From: Gallionella sp.
Lineage (GTDB): Bacteria; Pseudomonadota; Gammaproteobacteria; Burkholderiales; Gallionellaceae
Assembly (NCBI GenBank): GCA_030652475.1
Contig: JAUSAO010000059.1
Span: 1-64,000 of the forward strand
Reading direction: 5' to 3'
DNA length: 64,000 nucleotides
The translations under genes were made by a program, and so were the position numbers. The notes beneath the pieces are model-generated. The model saw only the letters and a list, made by a program, of their open reading frames with translations. It did no database searches and had not been told where the DNA came from. Below are positions 1-13,720 of the stretch, in pieces (the stretch's first letter is position 1; every line of letters starts with the position of its first letter).

Positions 1-456
1 GGTGGAAGGAATGAATTGCCAGAGACCAGAGGCATTGCTGGTGGAGTACGCGCCTGGATTGAAGGCGCTTTCTATCATCGGTAGCAGCGCGATTTCGCTG
101 GGCATACCGCGGCGCTCCACTTCGCTGGTGATGTAATACAGGTAGCGACTTCCCCTGTCCATCATGCGGGCAATGTATTCAGGGCGGCTGGCATACCATT
201 GCTCATGTTTGGCGATTAATGGACTGTCCAGTTCCTGCATGGCGAAACCGCCACGCAGACGTTGCCAGAGATCCATGTTGTTCAGTTCATCATCGGGGAT
301 GAGGGTTAGCTTGATATTGCGCGCAGAGGTAAGAGTGAGCGGAGTGGTGGTGTTTGCCAGAGAGGTGCTCAGTGCGGGTTGTTCATCAGCGTGCACAGAC
401 ACGGTGCTGCCTAGGATAGCGAGCAGTATTGGGAAGATCAGTTTAATCAATGGCAA
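1..456 (-). CDS. mltD: Membrane-bound lytic murein transglycosylase D, N-terminal part (cut by window edge)
   Basis: Read on the minus strand this gives a signal peptide (LPLIKLIFPILLAILG followed by an Ala-rich end) and then a region ending in ALLPMIESAFNP and ASGLWQFIPST. These are the SLT catalytic-domain signatures of MltD, including the catalytic Glu in MIESAFNP. Family knowledge: the enzyme cleaves peptidoglycan glycan strands from the periplasmic side, giving 1,6-anhydromuramic products. No ATG fits before the signal peptide. An in-frame stop lies just upstream, so the start is a TTG, at 456 or 450. Only about 150 residues are inside the window; the rest of the SLT domain and any LysM repeats lie beyond the left edge. 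Confidence 0.85.
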   Translation of the reverse strand, partial: MPLIKLIFPILLAILGSTVSVHADEQPALSTSLANTTTPLTLTSARNIKLTLIPDDELNNMDLWQRLRGGFAMQELDSPLIAKHEQWYASRPEYIARMMDRGSRYLYYITSEVERRGMPSEIALLPMIESAFNPGAYSTSNASGLWQFIPST

Positions 457-542
457 AAGCGTGGCCCAAATAGACGGAAAAGCGCGACCATCTTAGCCGA
501 GGTGTCGACAGCGGGTCAATTTTAAAGCGGGAAAATCCTGAT

Positions 543-567
543 TTCTGATGCCCGTAAGGCATCAGAA
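543..567 (-). terminator. Hairpin downstream of acs
   Basis: A perfect 10-bp inverted repeat (TTCTGATGCC / GGCATCAGAA) with a 5-nt loop lies 15 bases beyond the acs stop codon. It is followed on the minus strand by only a weak T run (ATTTT), so it may work as an intrinsic terminator or as an mRNA 3' end stabiliser. Confidence 0.5.
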
Positions 568-581
568 AGGTTCTTTAGCGG

Positions 582-2549
<1,968 letters not shown>

Positions 2550-2784
2550 GTGATCTCCTGAGGTTGATGCGCAATTGAATGATGCGTGTGAATGTAGTTT
2601 TTTTTTGTCATGCCTGTCAATCATTACGCGGCATCAGCCAAAAATATTGAGGAAATCAGGGTTTTCGACCATGCCTGCTATATATTCTGGTCTATACACG
2701 TATGTAGATGGCAGTAAGGTCTCTCAGCTAGGCTATAGGCGAGTTTGTTGTTGTGTTTTGAAACGAAAATTTGCGGGTTGAATT

Positions 2785-2812
2785 TTGATAGCAGGGGGAT
2801 TTGCGGTATTAT
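2785..2812 (+). promoter_or_regulatory. Sigma70-type promoter for pyrG operon
   Basis: TTGATA and TATTAT are separated by 16 bp, about 150 bp upstream of the pyrG start. This is the best promoter match in the 416-bp acs-pyrG gap (2550-2965), which otherwise contains no credible gene. The resulting leader of about 145 nt would contain the dispersed repeat at 2833. Confidence 0.5.
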
Positions 2813-2832
2813 CGCGCCCTACGAAAAACATT

Positions 2833-2856
2833 TGATGGAACTATTAGCCATTCCAC
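2833..2856. repeat. Dispersed 24-bp repeat in the pyrG leader
   Basis: TGATGGAACTAttAGCCATT followed by CCAC recurs with one mismatch at 55473-55496 in an unrelated repeat-rich gap. TGGAA and TTCCA inside it can pair as a small hairpin. Its function is unknown. Confidence 0.5.
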
Positions 2857-2920
2857 ATGGCTGTCAAACCCGCAAGGGGGCTTTTCCTGAAACTATATGA
2901 GCGAAAGCGCATTATTTTGA

Positions 2921-5469
<2,549 letters not shown>

Positions 5470-5508
5470 TTTTTTATTTGAAATTTTGATTTGGCTGAGG
5501 ATATATAG

Positions 5509-6792
<1,284 letters not shown>

Positions 6793-6938
6793 GGAAATTA
6801 AAGTGAAGCTCGCGCAACGCGTTCTTTTTCCTCTCCCCCGCAGGCGGGGACTCATCAGGACAGAAGGACGCGAGTGTGGCGGGTTTCACCACAGAATGTG
6901 GCATCTTTGCCATGTGCGTTAGTTCAGTATTCAACATT

Positions 6939-6969
6939 CGCCCTTGGCTCAGGCCAGGGGCGTTTTTTT
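6939..6969 (+). terminator. Intrinsic terminator after eno
   Basis: A GC-rich stem (CGCCCTTGGC / GCCAGGGGCG, about 9-10 pairs with a short TCAG loop) is followed directly by seven T residues. It lies 147 bases after eno and 72 before ftsB, so ftsB is probably transcribed mainly from its own promoter. Confidence 0.85.
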
Positions 6970-7040
6970 ACATAAGATTTCGCTGCTGTGATATTTGCGT
7001 GGCGGAACAGCAGTAAAACTGGAAGGCTCATTTTGCGCAT

Positions 7041-7376
7041 ATGAGAATCATCACACCGATCTTGATAGTCCTGTTGTTGCTGTTGCAGTACCCGCTGTGG
7101 CTGGGCAAGGGCGGCTGGTTGAGGGTGTGGGACCTGAACCATCAGGTCGAGGAGCAGCAGCAGATTAATCAGCAGGCTGAGCAACGCAATGCGTTGCTGG
7201 ATGCTGAAGTGCGCGATTTGAAACAAGGTACCGAAGCCATAGAAGAACGTGCGCGCAGTGAGTTGGGAATGATAAAAAGCGACGAGGTATTTTTTCAGAT
7301 TCTGGATGCGTCCAGTAATCAGATAAGCGAAAAACTGCCTGCCGCATCGTCAGTCTCCTCACCCGCCGCCCAATAA
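7041..7376 (+). CDS. ftsB: Cell division protein FtsB (septum formation initiator)
   Basis: Predicted 111-residue bitopic membrane protein of the divisome. In known bacteria FtsB forms the FtsQ-FtsB-FtsL complex that activates septal peptidoglycan synthesis. Visible features: an N-terminal membrane segment ([16 protein letters not shown]), the conserved GKGGW just after it, a Gln/Glu-rich coiled coil (residues about 35-70), and the [18 protein letters not shown] block. Its position after eno is the usual proteobacterial one. The Ser/Ala-rich tail is unremarkable. Confidence 0.92.
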   Translation: MRIITPILIVLLLLLQYPLWLGKGGWLRVWDLNHQVEEQQQINQQAEQRNALLDAEVRDLKQGTEAIEERARSELGMIKSDEVFFQILDASSNQISEKLPAASSVSSPAAQ

Positions 7377-7515
7377 CGGGGCTTTAACCAGAAAAATCAG
7401 CAGAAGGTGTGAGCAGGTATTTTGCCGAAAGGTGAATGCGTGTAAAAACACAATAAGATGCAACTTGAGTCATAATCGTCCTTGTTTTATTCCGATTCCG
7501 ATCCGGTTTAAAACC

Positions 7516-7629
7516 CCGGCCTTCAGGCCGGAACTCGCACCACCTCGCCCTGAAGGGCGAGGTTTTAGGGGGCGAAGTGGAGGGGATACAAACCCCTCCA
7601 CGCCTAAATCCACCGGCCTGAAGGCCGGT
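7516..7629. repeat. Cluster of four perfect hairpins between ftsB and zorA
   Basis: Four inverted repeats follow each other: CCGGCCTTCAGGCCGG (7516-7531), CCTCGCCCTGAAGGGCGAGG (7543-7562), GTGGAGGGG/CCCCTCCAC (7577-7601) and ACCGGCCTGAAGGCCGGT (7612-7629). Three share the core CCTGAAGG or its complement. The last overlaps the likely GTG start of zorA. They resemble REP-type or IS200/IS605-associated hairpins, but no transposase is present. Apart from this the 251-bp ftsB-zorA gap holds nothing recognised. Confidence 0.75.
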
Positions 7630-9604
7630 GACAACTTGGTTACGTAAATTTCAGCAAAAAATGCCGACACTCTTCAGCCTGCCTCCGCATATATACGTCT
7701 TCGCCGCCCTGCTCGGGGTATTGCTGCTTTCATTTGCGATATTTTCCCTGCTTCCCTCTTTTGCCGTGTCGCGGCAATTGTCCGCTGTGATCAATAAACT
7801 GGTCGCACTAAAGGGTGTGCCGGACGGCAGTCTGGAGCAAATTTTCCAGAAGAACGGCGTCCTTGAACATTTGTGGCGGGAATATGCGGATTCGTTGCAC
7901 AAGCAGGTCGTAGAAGGGCAAGCAATGCGTCTGCGTTCCACCCTTCCCGCCAGCGTTGTCTTCAGGCCGGAAATTCTGGTGGATATCCCATTGCGCACGG
8001 ATTTTTTCAAACATCTCCCGGGATTGTTTACCGGGGTGGGTATCATCGGGACATTCTACGGGCTATTAATCGGCTTGCAGTCCTTTGTCGTTTCCGAGAA
8101 TCCGGTCATCGTGCGCGCAAGCCTGACCCGGTTACTGCACGGTGTGTCCGAGGCATTTCTCGTTTCGGCTGTGGCGATCACACTGGCGATGGTCGTTACC
8201 TTTATAGAAAAACTGGTGCTTACCCGTCTGAATGCCCAGGTAGAGCAGTTGGCGCAATTGCTGGATGGTTTGTTTGAGAGTGGTGCGGGTGAGGAATATT
8301 TGGCACGACTGGTGCGTGCATCCGAATCATCTTCGATGCAAACTGCGGGATTGCTTCAGGGCGAGTTGAAACAGATGCTCACCGAGTTGACCGAAAAACA
8401 GATCGCAGCGACACATGCCGGAACAGTTGCACTCGGCGACCGCATTGCGGCAAGTATCGAAGCCAGCATGAAAGTGCCGCTGACTGAAATTTCCAATGCC
8501 TTGAAGAATGCCAGCAATGATCAGGGAGCCGCATTGCAAACCATGCTGGCGAGCATGTTCGAGAACTTTAATCATCAAATGAAGGATTTGTTTGGCGGGC
8601 AGGCCGCTGACATGAGTAGTTTGCAAAAGCAAACCATAGACGCGCTGCAAGCCACTGTCGTCAGCATGGAGCGGATGGCCGGGAATGTCGGGTCTGCAGG
8701 GCAGCGCAGTGCTGAGGCGATGGCTGAGCAGCTGGCAGCAGCTATCGCGGCGGCAGAATCCCGCCAATCCATCATGGAAGACAATCTGGGTAAATTTGTC
8801 GAGCAAATGCGTCAGGCGGCGGCTCAGTCTCAGGGAGAGGCGCAGCAGCAATTGCAAAGCGCGTTGAGTGAATTGTCCGGGCGCATGGGCTCGGTTATCG
8901 ATGGTCTGAGCGCTCAGGTGCTTGCGACTACCGATGTCAGCCGGCAGCATCAGCAGGATTTGCTGGCACAGAGCAAGGAGTTTGCGGGGCAGTTCGGCGG
9001 GCAAATGACGGTTGTGGTAGAGGGTGTCAATCGAGCTGTTGCCGAGATGAAGACGGCTGTCATGGCGATGCGCAATACCACCGGTGAGGCCATGCTCAGC
9101 TTTAACAAAGGCGCAGACACCCTGTCTTTGGCTGCGCAGGATTTTGCCAGAGCCGGGCAGGGCGTCAGTTCTGCGTTGGATAAAACGGCGCTGGTGGCGG
9201 GGCAGCTTACTCAGGCGGCGAGCAACGTGGCCGCCGCATCCTCAGGACTGGGTGAAATGTTTGCTGATTACCGTGGCACGCGTGACTCCATGATTGAACT
9301 GGTAGGGTCCTTGCAGTTGCTTGTCGAGCAGGTGCGTCGCGAGGCATCCATGTCAGGTGAGGTGATCTCAAGAATAGAATCTGCCACGGTCAAGCTGGTC
9401 GCCGCGCAGCAAAACGCGGACAGCTATTTAACAAAAGTATCTGAAGTGATCGCCGTAGCACATGAATCTTTTAGCGAGGGAATGGTTAAAGCAGTTGGCG
9501 AGGCGAATCGTGATTTCCACCAGGCATTGTCCGACTCCGTGAAGTTGTTGCGTGAAGGGATACATGAGCTGGAAAGCACTCTGGATGCGGCCACCAGTAT
9601 TTAA
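7628..9604 (+). CDS. zorA: Zorya anti-phage defence protein ZorA (MotA-like channel subunit)
   Basis: Predicted 658-residue inner-membrane protein. One membrane segment lies near residues 22-46, followed by a cytoplasmic stretch. A MotA/TolQ/ExbB-type pair of segments follows at about 130-152 (LFTGVGIIGTFYGLLIGLQSF) and 174-198 (EAFLVSAVAITLAMVVTFIEK). The rest, residues 210-658, is a long Ala/Gln/Glu-rich coiled-coil tail. Family knowledge: ZorA pentamers with ZorB form an ion-driven motor whose long tail signals phage entry. Its place directly before a MotB-like gene and an EH-signature gene supports the Zorya call over flagellar MotA. Start: GTG at 7628 lies within a palindrome; ATG at 7661 is an alternative. 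Confidence 0.85.
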   Translation: MTTWLRKFQQKMPTLFSLPPHIYVFAALLGVLLLSFAIFSLLPSFAVSRQLSAVINKLVALKGVPDGSLEQIFQKNGVLEHLWREYADSLHKQVVEGQAMRLRSTLPASVVFRPEILVDIPLRTDFFKHLPGLFTGVGIIGTFYGLLIGLQSFVVSENPVIVRASLTRLLHGVSEAFLVSAVAITLAMVVTFIEKLVLTRLNAQVEQLAQLLDGLFESGAGEEYLARLVRASESSSMQTAGLLQGELKQMLTELTEKQIAATHAGTVALGDRIAASIEASMKVPLTEISNALKNASNDQGAALQTMLASMFENFNHQMKDLFGGQAADMSSLQKQTIDALQATVVSMERMAGNVGSAGQRSAEAMAEQLAAAIAAAESRQSIMEDNLGKFVEQMRQAAAQSQGEAQQQLQSALSELSGRMGSVIDGLSAQVLATTDVSRQHQQDLLAQSKEFAGQFGGQMTVVVEGVNRAVAEMKTAVMAMRNTTGEAMLSFNKGADTLSLAAQDFARAGQGVSSALDKTALVAGQLTQAASNVAAASSGLGEMFADYRGTRDSMIELVGSLQLLVEQVRREASMSGEVISRIESATVKLVAAQQNADSYLTKVSEVIAVAHESFSEGMVKAVGEANRDFHQALSDSVKLLREGIHELESTLDAATSI

Positions 9605-9606
9605 TC

Positions 9607-10323
9607 ATGACAGGCAAAATTTTTATCCTTGGTCGCCGTAACAAAGAAGAGGGTGAAAAACCGTTCTGGATTTCATTCGCCGATCTGATGACAGCACTGA
9701 TGGTGATGTTTCTGCTGGTGATGAGCGTGGCGCTGCTGGCTGTTACCAACGAAATCTCGGAGGCTGATCGCAATAAGGCAACGCGCGAACAGGAAATTGA
9801 TCTGCTGCTGGCAAAAATTGAAAAGGCGGCTGAAAATTATCCGGGAATATCGGTTAACAGGAGTCGGGCGGTAATTGATTTTGGTGAGCGTGCGCGTTTC
9901 GATACCGGCAGTTCACAGCTTTCCGGTGTGCAGGCACAATACCTGAGTCAATTCGTCTCTGAGATGCTGGTGATCGCGCAAGATGAACTGGGCAGTAAAT
10001 GGCTCAAGCGCATTGTCGCCGAAGGATACGCCGACCAGCGCGGTGATTATCTGCTGAATTTGAATCTGAGTCTGCAACGCAGCCAGCGGGTGTTGTGCGC
10101 TTTACTTTCACCCGCGCCCAACCAGACTTATATGCTGAACCCTGCAGAAAAAGAACAGGTACGCGATTTGTTTCTGGTGGGCGGATACTCCTTCAATTCA
10201 GCAAAAGAGTCACTGGAGGAAAGTCGTCGTATCGAACTGCGCATGGAGTTTTTTGGTGTGGATGAGGTGCATCCCGCACTGAACGAAATTCCACGCGGGA
10301 ATTTCGGCACTTGCCGGATATAG
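9607..10323 (+). CDS. zorB: Zorya protein ZorB (MotB/OmpA-like)
   Basis: Predicted 238-residue partner of ZorA. After a short cytoplasmic N-terminus comes a single membrane helix, WISFADLMTALMVMFLLVM, whose Asp at residue 26 matches the proton-carrying Asp of MotB-like proteins. Then comes a periplasmic OmpA-type peptidoglycan-binding domain (VIDFGERARFDTGSSQL, then IVAEGYADQRGDYLLNLNLSLQRSQRV). It starts 2 bases after zorA ends and is 4 bases from zorC, so the three are one operon. Flagellar MotB is excluded because no motility genes are nearby and an EH-signature protein follows. Confidence 0.88.
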   Translation: MTGKIFILGRRNKEEGEKPFWISFADLMTALMVMFLLVMSVALLAVTNEISEADRNKATREQEIDLLLAKIEKAAENYPGISVNRSRAVIDFGERARFDTGSSQLSGVQAQYLSQFVSEMLVIAQDELGSKWLKRIVAEGYADQRGDYLLNLNLSLQRSQRVLCALLSPAPNQTYMLNPAEKEQVRDLFLVGGYSFNSAKESLEESRRIELRMEFFGVDEVHPALNEIPRGNFGTCRI

Positions 10324-10327
10324 AACG

Positions 10328-11899
10328 ATGGATGTCATTGAGCAACTGCAAGGTACGTTGCGCAATCTTAATCAGCTTGCACTCGCCAGGATGCGCCCCG
10401 GTGATTCACTACAGATGTTAGACGAACTGTCCAGGCTGCAAACATGGATAGGCGCTGCTTCACGACTGGAAGAGCCGTCATCAGGCAACATAGAGGAAGC
10501 GCTTCTGTTTTATCGGCAGAAGAAACATATCAAAGGATTGCGTCAAATACGGCTGGTTTGTTATGGCTGCACACAAATAATAGCCGGCGTATCATTGATT
10601 GAAGATCGTGAATATTTCGGTAAACTACTCGAATATGTTGATAAATACACAGATCGTCGGCGATCGTTCCGTAAAATTTATCGCGGCCTGTTGAATAGTT
10701 ATTTTGCTTATGATCCTCATGCCCCGGATAGCAGTTTAGCCGGACGCAGTAACTGGGAGATGCTGAGAATATTTTTGGCTAACCATCTGGATAGCTTGCT
10801 GACAGGCTTATTCACGCCAGAGTGGCTTTCAAGCCTGATAAGACATCCAGGTTTGCTGGGTGAGCATCCCGGACTGTCTTTCGATACTTCGCTATTGCAG
10901 GGCGACGCGTCGGTGTTTAACGAGGCTCGCAGGCATCTCGAAATTAATGTTGAATCCTGGCTGGTGCGAGAAATTGTCATGGCGCCGTTCAAGGCTGTCG
11001 AAGCTATGGACGATTCGACTTTTAAGGAGCATCTCGATAGCCTTCTGCTGTTGTTGAGCGATTATCCGCTCTATGCAGGAAGGGGGCTGAACGTTCTGCT
11101 GAATCGCTATGCACAATGCGAAGACAGGGACGTTCATGTCTCGCTCAGAGATTTTTCAACAGGACTTTGGGGTAACCCGTGGTTGCCGGAAAATGCACAC
11201 CAATGGCAGTGCTGCGCGAATGCCAGGGCTATGCTGGAACACTGGCTCAAGCGCCATTTGTTGAGCGAGTTTTTTTGCCTGTTGTCCGATGATGTGGCTG
11301 CACGGCGCCAGAACTTTTGGGATATTTACAGCGAAGATATGACCGGTATGTATTTCGCGCTGGGAAAAGAAGCATACGCAATTGAAAATATGGCTCTGTA
11401 CAAATTTCGCAAGGCTGCAAAAGGTTTGCTGGTCAGGCTGACTGAGAAAAAGCAGGATGTGCACATTTGTATCATGCAGTTCGAGCATCATCATGTCGTG
11501 GAATTCAATCGCCAAAATAATGCCGCTTACTTCTATGACACCAGGCAGGGAATCCCTTCCTTTTATTTTAGTAAAGGCTGGGTGGAAATAGGGGCGGTCA
11601 GTACCCGGAATATCACCGAAGGTGTTGATGTTACGCGGCTCTCCAAGCCGCTACGCCATCAGGATGTCAAGCGGTTTACCTGGGAAGGGCGGTTCGCGCA
11701 GGAGCTGGGCGTGACCGAAAACGGCATCAAGTCGTTCTGTCGGAAGTATCAATGCTTGTATGATGATAAACGCAATCAGGACGGGCATCAGTGGATAGTC
11801 CCAGTCGCAGCCGATCAATATGGTCGGGAGGTCTGGTCAGTATTGACCGGGTGGGGTTTCGGGCTTTCGGAGAAAGAAGGGAGCTCTTTTCGGCTATGA
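10328..11899 (+). CDS. zorC: Zorya type I-like effector ZorC (EH-signature protein)
   Basis: Predicted 523-residue soluble protein, largely helical. It resembles the EH-signature family through FWDIYSEDMTGMYFALGKEAYA and the C-terminal QFEHHHVVEFNRQNNAAYFYD block, which would hold the conserved Glu and His. In type I Zorya, ZorC acts with the helicase-nuclease ZorD on invading DNA under control of the ZorAB motor. Here no zorD follows: the next gene is a histidine kinase on the opposite strand with its stop 21 bases away. Either zorD has been lost, lies elsewhere, or this is a ZorABC-only variant. Lower GC and AT-rich codons in this gene suggest transfer. Confidence 0.78.
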   Translation: MDVIEQLQGTLRNLNQLALARMRPGDSLQMLDELSRLQTWIGAASRLEEPSSGNIEEALLFYRQKKHIKGLRQIRLVCYGCTQIIAGVSLIEDREYFGKLLEYVDKYTDRRRSFRKIYRGLLNSYFAYDPHAPDSSLAGRSNWEMLRIFLANHLDSLLTGLFTPEWLSSLIRHPGLLGEHPGLSFDTSLLQGDASVFNEARRHLEINVESWLVREIVMAPFKAVEAMDDSTFKEHLDSLLLLLSDYPLYAGRGLNVLLNRYAQCEDRDVHVSLRDFSTGLWGNPWLPENAHQWQCCANARAMLEHWLKRHLLSEFFCLLSDDVAARRQNFWDIYSEDMTGMYFALGKEAYAIENMALYKFRKAAKGLLVRLTEKKQDVHICIMQFEHHHVVEFNRQNNAAYFYDTRQGIPSFYFSKGWVEIGAVSTRNITEGVDVTRLSKPLRHQDVKRFTWEGRFAQELGVTENGIKSFCRKYQCLYDDKRNQDGHQWIVPVAADQYGREVWSVLTGWGFGLSEKEGSSFRL

Positions 11900-11920
11900 C
11901 CCGACATCCCGGGATCGCTG

Positions 11921-13210
11921 TCATTTATCGTGTGATTTCATCGGCAGACGCACCGCAATTTCTGTCCCGGCTCCAGGTTTGCTGGAGATGGTAACCTTGC
12001 CGCCGAGTTGGCCGATGCGCTCCTGTATGCCGCGCAATCCGAATGAACGCGGCTTGCTGGGTGCGGATTCGTCAAACCCCTGACCATCATCCGAAACGAC
12101 CAACTCTATGCATTTATCGCCGTTGATAAGATTCGTACAGGCTTTATTAATGTCAATTTTTACTTGAACTTGCTGTGCTGCCGCGTGTTTCATGATGTTG
12201 TTCAGTGTTTCCTGAAACACGCGAAACAGGGTGATGGATTGCTCGTCTGAAATATCAAAGCTATCTTTTGACTGGGTGATTTTGCAGGGTATGCCCGTGC
12301 GCTTGGTGAACTCATTAGCTTCAATTTCAATTGCGGCGATGATACCAAAACAATCGAGAAAGCCCGGGCGCAGGCTATGTACCAGATCATTCGCCGTCTT
12401 TCCCGCGGTGTCCAGCAAGTCGTTCATGCCATGCATTTTTTCTTGCAGCGCGCTGTCGCCAGAGGGTAGGCGCTGTGCAACCCAGGATAAATCCATTTTT
12501 AAAGCGGTCAACAACATGCCTATTTCATCGTGTATCTCGCGCGCGATGCGTGTACGTTCTTCTTCCTTGATGGTTTCAATATGCGAAGAAAGTTCGCGCA
12601 GGCGCTGTCGGGACTGCTTGATTTCAATTTCAGCTTGTTTGTTGTGGGTGATGTTGACCATGAAGCCTTTCCAGAGCGTGCCCTGAGAATTGGTTTCGTG
12701 ATGTTTGGCCCGTAAATTCACCCATTTTATTTCCTGATTGGAGGGCAGGACGATACGCCCTTCCCAATTCCAGGCGGTGGCGTTGGCGGCTGATTGCCGC
12801 ATGCGCTGATTGAAGGCTGCAGCATCATCAGGATGCAATCTGTTCAGCCATAATTGCGGCTGTCGTTCCAATTCGAGCGGGGTGATGCCGAGCAGATCAA
12901 GGCTGCCTTCGCTTACGTAGGGGAAGTGGAGCACACCGTGTCTGTCCAGCCATATCTGACAAGCCATACCCGGCAGGCTATCCAAAAATGAATAAGGCGT
13001 GTTGTCTCTCTTTAGTCCATTCTTGCAGCATAAAATGGCGCTCCACTCATGTTCCTCCAGCGCGGCGGCCAGCGTGCTCGCATCGCTAACGGAGCGGTGC
13101 ACCACAGTGGCTAATTGCGGTGAAAGTTGCGCAATCACCTCGCGATCGCAATCAGCGCTTGGTTCTATGCTCAATACAAAGGTAGTTCCCGACATTGTTA
13201 GGCTGATCAT
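11921..13210 (-). CDS. PAS-domain sensor histidine kinase, NarX/UhpB-like (HisKA_3)
   Basis: Predicted 429-residue cytoplasmic kinase. An N-terminal region of about 70 residues of unknown type is followed by a PAS-like domain (about 72-190). A HisKA_3 dimerisation domain with phospho-acceptor His in RIAREIHDEIGMLLTALK (about residue 227) and a C-terminal HATPase with DDGQGFD, GLRGIQERI and GTEIAVRLP follow. Family knowledge: such kinases phosphorylate LuxR/NarL-type regulators. No response regulator is adjacent, so it is an orphan here and its partner is unknown. No membrane segment is seen. It converges on zorC and may have no part in defence. Confidence 0.85.
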   Translation of the reverse strand: MISLTMSGTTFVLSIEPSADCDREVIAQLSPQLATVVHRSVSDASTLAAALEEHEWSAILCCKNGLKRDNTPYSFLDSLPGMACQIWLDRHGVLHFPYVSEGSLDLLGITPLELERQPQLWLNRLHPDDAAAFNQRMRQSAANATAWNWEGRIVLPSNQEIKWVNLRAKHHETNSQGTLWKGFMVNITHNKQAEIEIKQSRQRLRELSSHIETIKEEERTRIAREIHDEIGMLLTALKMDLSWVAQRLPSGDSALQEKMHGMNDLLDTAGKTANDLVHSLRPGFLDCFGIIAAIEIEANEFTKRTGIPCKITQSKDSFDISDEQSITLFRVFQETLNNIMKHAAAQQVQVKIDINKACTNLINGDKCIELVVSDDGQGFDESAPSKPRSFGLRGIQERIGQLGGKVTISSKPGAGTEIAVRLPMKSHDK

Positions 13211-13302
13211 GTGTGATGAGGGTGAAGACAGCTTACTATAAGGGTGTGCGGCACGGCAACCGGACTGGAGAGTAACCCGTCATAAAACCCCCCGGTCATG
13301 CC

Positions 13303-13376
13303 GGGTGGCGAACGGACAGAAAGCCGCCAACAGTCCCGCCTCGCCGACAGATATGGCTGGATTCGGCAATGTCTGT
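13303..13376 (+). pseudogene. Relic of the RTX/EF-hand core module (third copy)
   Basis: Two short blocks of the core module survive fused together. GCGAACGGACAGAAAGCC (the ANGQKAAN block, compare 17969) is joined after a short stretch to ATGGCTGGATTCGGCAATGT (the AGFGNV block, compare 18337). About 340 bp between them in the intact copies are missing and the frame leads nowhere. It shows that at least one more cassette once lay upstream of the present cluster. A small hairpin (CCCGG/CCGGG) sits just before it at about 13291-13305. Confidence 0.7.
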
Positions 13377-13418
13377 AGAAAAAAATCCGTGATGCGCCCT
13401 CCGTCATGCAATGGGAAT

Positions 13419-13594
13419 AGGCCGAAATTTATAGGCATTTCGGCATATTGTTATTGGCTTTGGATGCGAGTAGCGTCGCGCAATCAATGTGGGGTGGCTA
13501 TCCGCGATAGCGGAAATGAATTGAAGTGATCTGCTTTCTCAAGGGGGCATGAGGTGAACGAGTTTCAGAAAAATAGTTTGAAGCTGAACCATTT
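13419..13594 (+). repeat. Duplicated promoter/leader segment, copy 1
   Basis: About 176 bp that match 16218-16393 with scattered mismatches and nearly equal spacing. Both contain GGCATATTGTTATT, the perfect dyad GCTATC-CGC-GATAGC (13497-13511 here) and GAAGTGATCTGCTTTCTCAA just before a start codon. In copy 2 this leads into an intact membrane-protein gene; here it leads into a truncated one. Conservation of the non-coding part suggests promoter and operator function. Confidence 0.75.
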
Positions 13595-13715
13595 GGTGAT
13601 GGGTGGTGCGATTCGATTGATGAACAGGAATGGCGCGCAATGCGCCGTTTTGCTTGTGCGAAGCAAAAGCGGCGCGGTTAGAGATACGACGTTTGAGATG
13701 CGGAAGGTCGGGTAA
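13554..13715 (+). pseudogene. Truncated 5' end of the 16353-type membrane protein gene
   Basis: GTG-started frame of 53 codons whose first 14 residues (VNEFQKNSLKLNHL) match the start of the protein at 16353 (MKAFQKSNFKPLHL). The match then stops and unrelated sequence follows, without the membrane segment. It is best read as the broken first gene of an older cassette. It could still be translated as a short peptide upstream of the propeller protein gene, since the stop is only 5 bases before that start. Confidence 0.6.
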
Positions 13716-13720
13716 TAGTG

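Noticed and set aside
6803-6922. GTG-started 39-codon frame after eno
   Set aside because: Contains a CCCGCAGGCGGG repeat-like stretch, lacks family features, and lies before the eno terminator.
7432-7670. Small frames on both strands between ftsB and zorA
   Set aside because: Both are translations of the palindromic hairpins.
7628-10323. Flagellar MotA/MotB stator or ExbB/TolQ pair
   Set aside because: Long coiled-coil ZorA tail, OmpA-type ZorB and the following EH-signature gene fit Zorya; no motility or Ton/Tol genes are adjacent.
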